Origin: CAG-791 sp002449595
Lineage (GTDB): Bacteria > Bacillota > Clostridia > Lachnospirales > Lachnospiraceae
DNA: 16,480 nucleotides
Direction: 5' to 3'
NCBI GenBank assembly: GCA_946539855.1
Contig: CAMNHV010000035.1
Location: 1 to 16,480 of the forward strand
Part shown: positions 1 to 5,814 of the stretch, one piece after another
How the letters are laid out: every line of letters begins with the position of its first letter
How positions within the stretch are numbered: position 1 is the stretch's first letter
Position numbers and translations under genes: made by a program
Notes under the pieces: model-generated
What the model was told of the DNA's origin: nothing
The model's database searches: none
The model's input: only the letters and a program-made list of their open reading frames with translations

Positions 1-23
1 AAAAGACTTACCCGCGAATCTCG

Positions 24-1331
24 TCACTGCGCCCGCCGGAGGAACGTCCTCTTCGCGTTCTCTTCCTCTTCTCTTGTGTCCACCTTCACGATCTCGCCGC
101 CGAGGCTCCGCAGCTTCTCCGGGAAGTCCTCGTACCCGCGCTCGATGAAGTGAATGTTAAAGACCTGGGAGAGACCCTTCGCCGCCAGCGCAGCTGTCAC
201 AAGGGCTGCTCCTGCGCGCAGGTCCGGTGCGTCGATCACGGCACCGTGGTACTGCTCTACGCCCGTGACGATCGCGGTGTTGCTCTCCACCGTGATGTTT
301 GCTCCCATCTTGATGAGCTCATCCACGTATTTGAACCGGTTCTCGAAGATGCTCTCCGTCACGATGCTCGTGCCGTTCGCGAGGCCCAGAAGGACCGCGA
401 TCTGCGGCTGCATGTCCGTCGGGAATCCGGGATAAGGAAGCGTCTTTACGTTCGTGTGCCCCAGTCTCTTCGAAGCGACGACGCGCAGCGCGTCATCGGA
501 CTCTTCGATCTCGCAGCCGATCTCGATCAGCTTCGCCGACAGGGACTCCAGATGCTTCGGGATGACGTTGGTGATCGTGACGTCGCCCTTCGTGGCCGCC
601 GCCGCGAACATGTAGGTACCCGCCTCGATCTGGTCAGGGATGATCGCGTACTCCGTGCCGTGCAGGTGATCGACGCCCTTGATGCGGATCACGTCGGTAC
701 CGGCGCCCTTGATGCGCGCGCCCATGCTGTTCAGGAAGTTCGCGAGGTCGACGACGTGCGGCTCCTTCGCCGCGTTCTCGATGATCGTCGTTCCCTTCGC
801 GAGGCTCGCCGCCATCACGATGTTGATCGTCGCGCCGACGGAGACAACGTCCATGTAGATGTGAGCGCCTGTCAGCTCTTCCGCCTCCGCGCGGACGAGG
901 CCTCTCGATTCCAGAGAGACGTCCGCACCGAGCGCGCGGAACCCCTTGATGTGCTGGTCGATCGGCCGAAGGCCGATGTTGCAGCCGCCGGGCAGCGCGA
1001 CCTGCGCTCTCTTGTACTTGCCGAGCAGTGCGCCAATCATATAATAGGACCCTCGGATGCGGCGGACGTACTCATTGTCCACCGGCAGATCCTGGATCCC
1101 GGCGCCATTGATGATATATGTATGCCGATCCGGATGCTGAACGTCCGCGCCGATGCTCTTGATCGCCTGAACAAGCACGCGGATATCACTGACATCCGGA
1201 ACATTCTCTATAGTAACGGCCTCGTCCGCCATGATCGAAGCTGCCAGAATGCCAAGCGCCGCATTTTTCGCGCCGGCGATCTCAACTTCACCTGAGAGCG
1301 GATTCCCGCCGTGGATAACGTAGTGTTCCAT
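24..1331 (-). CDS. murA: UDP-N-acetylglucosamine 1-carboxyvinyltransferase (MurA, MurAB/MurZ-like)
   Basis: Cytosolic enzyme that transfers enolpyruvate from PEP to UDP-GlcNAc, the first committed step of peptidoglycan synthesis and the fosfomycin target. With the ATG at 1331 the protein has 435 residues, the normal length. This start places the substrate lysine at K22 in AGAKNAAL, as in E. coli MurA, and the catalytic cysteine at C117 in LPGGCNIG. The cysteine is intact, so fosfomycin sensitivity is expected. PGFPTDMQ and DLRAGAAL are also present. An in-frame TTG at 1343 lacks a ribosome site, whereas GAAGG lies 5 nt before the ATG. Motifs such as RGSYYMIGALLG and DVVSVGATINI recall the second Firmicute paralogue (MurAB/MurZ), judged from memory. 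An acidic/basic tail follows the conserved C-terminus. It is downstream of the amylosucrase gene but has its own promoter. Confidence 0.97.
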   Translation of the reverse strand: MEHYVIHGGNPLSGEVEIAGAKNAALGILAASIMADEAVTIENVPDVSDIRVLVQAIKSIGADVQHPDRHTYIINGAGIQDLPVDNEYVRRIRGSYYMIGALLGKYKRAQVALPGGCNIGLRPIDQHIKGFRALGADVSLESRGLVRAEAEELTGAHIYMDVVSVGATINIVMAASLAKGTTIIENAAKEPHVVDLANFLNSMGARIKGAGTDVIRIKGVDHLHGTEYAIIPDQIEAGTYMFAAAATKGDVTITNVIPKHLESLSAKLIEIGCEIEESDDALRVVASKRLGHTNVKTLPYPGFPTDMQPQIAVLLGLANGTSIVTESIFENRFKYVDELIKMGANITVESNTAIVTGVEQYHGAVIDAPDLRAGAALVTAALAAKGLSQVFNIHFIERGYEDFPEKLRSLGGEIVKVDTREEEENAKRTFLRRAQ

Positions 1332-1368
1332 AAACACCTTCAAATAAGAAGCGTTTCACGTCATGCAT

Positions 1369-1397
1369 AGAATAAACCAGCCTGCGGCATCTGTCAA
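1369..1397 (-). promoter_or_regulatory. Predicted sigma-A-type promoter of murA
   Basis: On the minus strand the -35 is TTGACA (1397-1392, a perfect match), the spacer is 17 bp, and the -10 is TATTCT (1374-1369, 4 of 6). Transcription would start near 1362, giving a leader of about 30 nt that contains the GAAGG ribosome site before the ATG at 1331. It lies in the 137-bp gap after the amylosucrase stop, so murA can be expressed independently of the sugar genes. Confidence 0.75.
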
Positions 1398-1398
1398 A

Positions 1399-1412
1399 CG
1401 AACGCGCGTTCG
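1399..1412. promoter_or_regulatory. Candidate LexA/DinR (SOS) box at the murA promoter
   Basis: A perfect 14-bp palindrome, CGAACGCGCGTTCG, begins one base upstream of the murA -35. It fits the Gram-positive SOS box form CGAAC-N4-GTTCG (B. subtilis DinR/LexA type). The match is seen directly; LexA binding is inference. With a spacer of only four bases it is a poor RNA hairpin, which favours a DNA-binding role. Confidence 0.5.
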
Positions 1413-1468
1413 CGGTGACCGGTGTGGTCAGCGCAGGCGGATCCTTCCCTGTTTTCCCGCTTAGATCC

Positions 1469-3313
1469 TCATGAATCGCCGAACTCACAGATGAGCCAGA
1501 CGAATCCTCCGGCCGGAAGCTTCACGCTGTGCTTGTCCACAGATGCTCCGGTCACCAGGTCCGTAAACTCCCCGAGTTCGTCCAAAGACAGGACCTGCTC
1601 TCTCTCCGAGAAGCTGAAGAATGCGCAGAGCTTCTCCCCGTCGCAGTAGCGGCCGATCCCCAGCACGCTCTGGTTCCCGGTCCCGATGAGCCAGGTATCC
1701 GCCTCCGCGGAAAATGCGCGATGCGCGGCACGAAGTTTTTCCAGCTGCCGGATCGCCGTGAACAGGCGGTTCTCCACTGTCCCCTTGCTGTCCGCGCGCG
1801 CCGCGGCGTTCCAGTCCAGCTTACCGCGGTGGATATAGCGGCTGTCATCCGATTTCAGCGGATCGTCGTGATAGGAATAGTCGTTCTCCTGCCCGATCTC
1901 GTCCCCGCTGTAGATGATCGGGAGGCCGCTCAGCGTGAACATCATCGCATGGAGCATGACGTCCATGCGAAGCGCAGTGCTGATCCTCTCCTCATCCCCG
2001 CTCTTTCGCGCCGTCTCCAGGCCGCAGAGCGAAGCGGTCGTGCCGCAGAGCCTCGCGTCGCCCAGCGTCGGGTCGTCGTTGTAGAGTTCACCCCGCGACG
2101 GGCTGTCCGGCCACTTTCCGGTCAGGTAGTCGTTGAGGTACTTCTTGTGCGCGACCTCGCCGTAGCCGAACGTCTGGAGAAAAGGATAATCGAGCCCCCA
2201 TCCTATGTCGTCGTGGCATCGAAGGTAATTGAGGAAGCCGTACTCCTTCGGCAGCCGGAACACCTGCCCGAGCTGATGGCTGAGCAGGCGCACGTCCTTC
2301 GTCGCCACCGTGTGCCAGATGCTCGCCATCGTGGTCACGTTGTAGAGCATGTGGCATTCCGGCTTTTCCACGCTGCCGAAATAAGGGACGACCTTGGAAG
2401 GCTCCATGACGACTTCCCCGAGGAGCAGCGTCCCCGGACAGACGATCTCGCAGGCGAGCCGCATCAGCCGGACCAGCGTGTGGACCTGCGGGAGATTGCG
2501 GCAGTTCGTGCCGAGTTCTTTCCAGATATAGGGCACCGCGTCGAGCCGGATGACGTCCACTCCTTTGTTGCAGAGGAAAAGCATATTCCGCGTCATCTCG
2601 ATGAACACAACGGGATTTGAGTAGTTCAGGTCCCACTGGAAGGGGTAGAAGTTCGTCATGACGACCTTGCCGGCCTCTTCACACCAGGTAAAGCTTCCCG
2701 GCGCCGTCGTGGGAAACACCTGCGGCACCGTCTTCTCGAACTCGTTCGGGATGTCCCAGCTGTCGTAGAAGAAATACCTGTCCTGGTACTCCTTCTCTCC
2801 CGCCTTCGCCCGCCTGGCCCATTCGTGGTCCTCACTGGTGTGGTTCATGACGAAGTCCAGGCAGATGCAGATCCCGTGCGCATGGCACTCCCTTGAGAGC
2901 TCCGTGAGGTCCTCCATCGTCCCGAACTGCGGCTGAATGGTCCGGAAGTCCGAGACCGCGTATCCGCCGTCGCTGCGCCCCTCCGGGCTCTCCAGAATCG
3001 GCATCAGGTGAAGATAGCGGATCCCGCATTTCCTGACGTAGTCCAGCTTCGCCCGGACGCCCTGCAGCGTGCCGGCGAAGGACTGCACGTAGAGCTGCAT
3101 GCCGGTCATGGCGCGGTCCCTGTACCAGTCGGGGCTCTTCAGGCGCTTCAGATCCAGCCGCTTCATGTCCTGCGGCCGTTCCTTCCACATCTCCTGCAGC
3201 ATCCGGACAAACTCCCCGCACGCCTGTGCGCCGGAAGGGTACAGCGTCCCGAACAGTTCTCTCAGTTCCGGCTCGTACCGGTCCAGTCTCTCTGTAAACC
3301 CATTGCGTTTCAT
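1469..3313 (-). CDS. Amylosucrase-type GH13 glucosyltransferase (subfamily 4-like)
   Basis: Predicted to transfer glucose from sucrose onto an alpha-1,4-glucan and release fructose; a pure sucrose hydrolase of the same subfamily is the alternative. It has 614 residues, close to Neisseria amylosucrase, and no signal peptide, so it should be cytosolic. Visible GH13 elements are DFVMNHT (D153, H158), nucleophile D258 in RLDAVPYIWK, acid/base E300 in LLLGE, and H367-D368 in RCHDDIGW. The subfamily-diagnostic pair is present: D115 in RSDGGYAV and R492 in KSDDSRY, the salt bridge that shapes the sucrose pocket in Neisseria amylosucrase. FQWDLNYSNP and TNCRNLPQ are also shared. A helical domain precedes the barrel (about 1-70) and a beta domain follows (about 540-614). 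GGAG lies 6 nt before the ATG. It follows acylphosphatase by 96 nt without a clear promoter. Confidence 0.88.
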   Translation of the reverse strand: MKRNGFTERLDRYEPELRELFGTLYPSGAQACGEFVRMLQEMWKERPQDMKRLDLKRLKSPDWYRDRAMTGMQLYVQSFAGTLQGVRAKLDYVRKCGIRYLHLMPILESPEGRSDGGYAVSDFRTIQPQFGTMEDLTELSRECHAHGICICLDFVMNHTSEDHEWARRAKAGEKEYQDRYFFYDSWDIPNEFEKTVPQVFPTTAPGSFTWCEEAGKVVMTNFYPFQWDLNYSNPVVFIEMTRNMLFLCNKGVDVIRLDAVPYIWKELGTNCRNLPQVHTLVRLMRLACEIVCPGTLLLGEVVMEPSKVVPYFGSVEKPECHMLYNVTTMASIWHTVATKDVRLLSHQLGQVFRLPKEYGFLNYLRCHDDIGWGLDYPFLQTFGYGEVAHKKYLNDYLTGKWPDSPSRGELYNDDPTLGDARLCGTTASLCGLETARKSGDEERISTALRMDVMLHAMMFTLSGLPIIYSGDEIGQENDYSYHDDPLKSDDSRYIHRGKLDWNAAARADSKGTVENRLFTAIRQLEKLRAAHRAFSAEADTWLIGTGNQSVLGIGRYCDGEKLCAFFSFSEREQVLSLDELGEFTDLVTGASVDKHSVKLPAGGFVWLICEFGDS

Positions 3314-3334
3314 CTCATTCTCCGTATATCAGAT

Positions 3335-3361
3335 CTGCCGGAACCGTACCGGCAGTTTTAT
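3335..3361 (+). terminator. Terminator-like hairpin in the amylosucrase leader, T-run on the plus strand
   Basis: CTGCCGG (3335-3341) and CCGGCAG (3349-3355) form a 7-bp GC-rich stem with a 7-nt loop, followed on the plus strand by TTTTATT. Read on the minus strand, the direction of the flanking genes, the following bases are ATCTGATAT, so it is a poor terminator there. It may block antisense transcription or act as a hairpin 12 nt upstream of the amylosucrase ribosome site. The structure is seen; its role is open. Confidence 0.4.
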
Positions 3362-3409
3362 TCGCTTCTCATCCGCGATCCGGGCGCGGCGGCTTCCGTT
3401 CCAAAACCG

Positions 3410-3682
3410 TCACCAGAACAGGACGCGGAACGCCCTCTCCTGCGGATCAACGGGAAGCCCCGTACACTCCCATCTGTCGATGCGAATGTACGGGGCGTTC
3501 TCCACCATCTCCCGCATCCTGTCGATGGCGGGAGCGTCTCCCTGAACTTCAGCGGTGACCGATCCGTCGTACTCGTTGCGCACAAAGCCGGTCAGACCCA
3601 TTGCTCTGGCTGCCTGCCGCACCGTGTAGCGCAGTCCGACCCCCTGTACGGTGCCGTAAAACCGAAAACGACGCCTGATCAC
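3410..3682 (-). CDS. acyP: Acylphosphatase
   Basis: Small cytosolic hydrolase of carboxyl-phosphate bonds such as acetyl phosphate or 1,3-bisphosphoglycerate. The 90 residues are the usual length. The signature GTVQGVGLRY contains the phosphate-binding R18, and GFVRNEYDGSV contains the catalytic N36. L17 replaces the usual F or M just before the arginine, a mild deviation. The start is GTG, with AGGAAG 5 nt upstream. It begins 11 nt after the ptsI stop, so it is almost certainly co-transcribed and perhaps translationally coupled with enzyme I. Confidence 0.93.
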   Translation of the reverse strand: MIRRRFRFYGTVQGVGLRYTVRQAARAMGLTGFVRNEYDGSVTAEVQGDAPAIDRMREMVENAPYIRIDRWECTGLPVDPQERAFRVLFW

Positions 3683-3693
3683 GGTCGCTTCCT

Positions 3694-5343
3694 TTATGCT
3701 TCCTGTTCCTTCGGCGGCTGGCGAAGGTCGATGCCGCGGATCTCTTTCCTCAGCGGCAGGACGCTCGTCGGATTGACCGAGAGCTCATCGATGCCCATGC
3801 GCAGGAACGTGTCCGTCAGGGACAGATCCGCGCCGAGCTCGCCGCAGATCCCGACCCAGATGCCGTGCCTGTGGCCGGCCTCGACCGTCATCCGGATCGC
3901 TCGCAGCACAGCCGGGTGATGCGTATCCGAGAACGGCTCAAGCTTCGCATTCTGGCGGTCGATCGCGCAGACGTACTGCGTCAGGTCATTCGTTCCGATC
4001 GAGAAGAAATCGACTTCCTGCGCGAGTTCGTCGGCGCAGAGCGCTGCCGCCGGTGTCTCGATCATGATGCCGACTTCGATATCGCCCATCGCGGCGCCTT
4101 CCTTTTCCAGTTCCTTTCGGCACTCGTCAAGGATCGCGCGGCACTCTTTGACTTCGCGCACGCTGATGATCATGGGGAACATGATCGCCAGATTGCCGTA
4201 CGCGGAAGCGCGAAGGAGCGCCCTGAGCTGTCTCTTGAAGAAATCCTTCCTCGTCAGGCAGATCCGGATCGCGCGGAAACCGAGCGCCGGGTTTTCTTCG
4301 TGATCGAGGTTCATGTAATCGATCGTTTTGTCCGCGCCGATATCGCACGTGCGGATGACGACCTGCTTCGGTGCCAGTGTCTCCAGCACTCTCCGGTAGG
4401 CGCCAAACTGCTCTTCCTCCGAAGGGTCATCCTTGCTGTTCAGATAGACGAACTCCGAGCGGAACAGGCCGACGCCTTCCGCGTCGTTCACCTGTACTGC
4501 GCCGACGTCCTGCGGGCCGCCGATGTTGGCGTAGACCCGGATCGTCCGTCCGTCGATCGTCGTGCTTGTCTTGCCCTTCAGATCCTGCAGCAGCGCTTTC
4601 TTCCGGATGTCCTCCTGCTGCTTGGCGGTGAGGCTCTTTAAGAGGTCCTCCGTCGGGTCGACGTAGACGCACTGGTTGTAGCCGTCCAGGATCGCCATTT
4701 TGCCGTCCCAGGAGTCGTTGATCTCCTTGCACTGGATCAGTGTCGGGAGATTCATGCTGCGCGCCAGGATCGCCGTGTGGGAATTGCTGCTTCCCTCTCT
4801 CGTGATCATGCCGAGCAGGAGGGATTTGTCGAGCTTGACCGTCTCTGACGGAGCAAAGTCCTCGGCGACCAGGATCGCCGGTTCCGTGCCCTGCATGCTC
4901 ATGGCATCCAGGCCCATCAGGACGTCGAGCACGTCGTTCTCCACGTCGATGACGTCCGTGCTTCTCGCCTGGAAGTAGGGATCGCTCATCGTGGCGAATG
5001 CTTCCGCCTGATTGTCGAATGCTTCCTTGACCGCATATTCCGCGCTGCGCTTCTGGCCGGTGATGATCTCCGTGACCGCCTCATACAGGTCCTCGTCGTC
5101 CTCCAGCAGCCCGTAGTGGAACATGAAGATGCCGGCGGCGTCTTCACCCGCCTGTACCAGCGCCTTCTCATACAGGACCATCTGCTGGTCCTGGACGCGG
5201 ACGCGCGCCGCCTCAAACCGGTCCAGCTCCGCCTGTACGTCGTCGACCAGGGCGTCACTGATGACTCTCTCAGGCACTTTATAGATCCGGATCTTACCGA
5301 CCGCGATCCTGTTTAAGATACTTTTCCCTGTTGCAACCTGCAT
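3694..5343 (-). CDS. ptsI: Phosphoenolpyruvate-protein phosphotransferase, PTS enzyme I
   Basis: Cytosolic first enzyme of the PTS: it takes phosphate from PEP on a histidine and passes it to HPr. It has 549 residues, slightly short of the usual 570-580. The active-site histidine is H189 in EGSSNSHTAILARS; the usual GG before the R/A-T-S-H is GS here, a visible deviation. The PEP domain has R295 in GLFRSEF, R331, FFSIGTNDLTQY (447-457) and the proton-donor C500 in GICGELGAD. The N-terminal HPr-binding helical domain spans roughly 30-140. The start is ATG with AGGGG 6 nt upstream. It lies 38 nt after ptsH and 11 nt before acyP. General PTS genes inside a sugar-specific locus suggest joint expression with the sucrose permease. 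Confidence 0.96.
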   Translation of the reverse strand: MQVATGKSILNRIAVGKIRIYKVPERVISDALVDDVQAELDRFEAARVRVQDQQMVLYEKALVQAGEDAAGIFMFHYGLLEDDEDLYEAVTEIITGQKRSAEYAVKEAFDNQAEAFATMSDPYFQARSTDVIDVENDVLDVLMGLDAMSMQGTEPAILVAEDFAPSETVKLDKSLLLGMITREGSSNSHTAILARSMNLPTLIQCKEINDSWDGKMAILDGYNQCVYVDPTEDLLKSLTAKQQEDIRKKALLQDLKGKTSTTIDGRTIRVYANIGGPQDVGAVQVNDAEGVGLFRSEFVYLNSKDDPSEEEQFGAYRRVLETLAPKQVVIRTCDIGADKTIDYMNLDHEENPALGFRAIRICLTRKDFFKRQLRALLRASAYGNLAIMFPMIISVREVKECRAILDECRKELEKEGAAMGDIEVGIMIETPAAALCADELAQEVDFFSIGTNDLTQYVCAIDRQNAKLEPFSDTHHPAVLRAIRMTVEAGHRHGIWVGICGELGADLSLTDTFLRMGIDELSVNPTSVLPLRKEIRGIDLRQPPKEQEA

Positions 5344-5381
5344 AGTTCACCCCTTTGTCACAACGAGACGCCGGTCCCCGA

Positions 5382-5639
5382 TCAGAAGTTGTTCTTGAAG
5401 AACTCTTCGATCGCGGGAGCGCACACGTCCTCATCATCGCCTTCTACGCGGACCGTGATCGTATCGCCCTTCACGATGCCGAGGCCCATGAGCTTGAGCG
5501 TCTTCGCCGCGTCGCAGAACGCGTCGCCCTTGAAGACCTGGACGCTGCTGCCGAACTTCTTGACTTCCTGCTTCAGGAGGCCGGCCGGACGTGCATGGAT
5601 GCCTACGGGATCTGTGATCGTGTACTGGAATTCTTTCAT
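5382..5639 (-). CDS. ptsH: Phosphocarrier protein HPr
   Basis: Carries phosphate from enzyme I to sugar-specific IIA domains. With the ATG at 5639 it has 85 residues and the phosphorylated histidine falls exactly at H15 in PVGIHARPAG. An in-frame TTG at 5663 would add eight residues, but AGGA stands 7 nt before the ATG, so the shorter form is chosen. The second regulatory site, Ser46 in Bacillus HPr (LKSIMGVMSLGI), aligns here to T47 in AAKTLKLMGLGI. HPr-kinase control of catabolite repression may therefore differ. It is 171 nt downstream of the permease stop and 38 nt upstream of ptsI. Confidence 0.95.
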   Translation of the reverse strand: MKEFQYTITDPVGIHARPAGLLKQEVKKFGSSVQVFKGDAFCDAAKTLKLMGLGIVKGDTITVRVEGDDEDVCAPAIEEFFKNNF

Positions 5640-5708
5640 TGCTTTTTCCTTTCTTTCATTCAACTGATGATGTGTCTGCGTGTCTGCATGAACCTGTTTG
5701 TTCAGGCG

Positions 5709-5735
5709 GCCGGACGGCCAAAGAGCCCGTCCGGC
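5709..5735. other. GC-rich hairpin in the ptsH leader
   Basis: GCCGGACGG (5709-5717) pairs with CCGTCCGGC (5727-5735) in a perfect 9-bp stem with a 9-nt loop. Flanking GGC/GCC could add three pairs across a one-base bulge. Neither strand has a T-run after it, so it is not a classical terminator. It would sit near the 5' end of a ptsH transcript starting around 5740, or cap the 3' end of the permease message. Role unknown. Confidence 0.45.
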
Positions 5736-5746
5736 GCCTTATGCAC

Positions 5747-5775
5747 ATTTTAATACTCACTGTGATCCGTAAAAC
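5747..5775 (-). promoter_or_regulatory. Weak candidate promoter for ptsH-ptsI-acyP
   Basis: On the minus strand TAAAAT (5752-5747) matches 5 of 6 bases of a -10. The hexamer 17 bp upstream is GTTTTA, a poor -35. It lies just after the predicted permease terminator and just before the leader hairpin, a sensible place for a ptsH promoter. The sequence alone is not convincing. Confidence 0.3.
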
Positions 5776-5814
5776 TCCCGGAAAACCGGTCTCCGGACCG
5801 GTGGCCCGGATCAC
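5762..5814 (-). terminator. Probable leaky terminator / nested stem-loop after the sucrose permease
   Basis: On the minus strand ACCGGTC-CGGA-GACCGGT forms a 7-bp stem with a 4-nt loop (5802-5785), running straight into TTTTCC. An outer perfect 8-bp stem, GTGATCCG with CGGATCAC (5814-5807 and 5769-5762), encloses it and starts inside the permease stop codon. The T-run is short, so partial read-through into ptsH is likely. Structure seen, efficiency inferred. Confidence 0.5.

Noticed and set aside
150..1295. 381-aa plus-strand ORF opposite murA
   Set aside because: Antisense shadow; the minus strand encodes MurA with all catalytic residues.
1380..1438. GCCTGCG / CGCAGGC inverted repeat flanking the murA promoter
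   Set aside because: A 7-bp stem with a 45-base loop and no T-run; too weak to call a terminator or operator.
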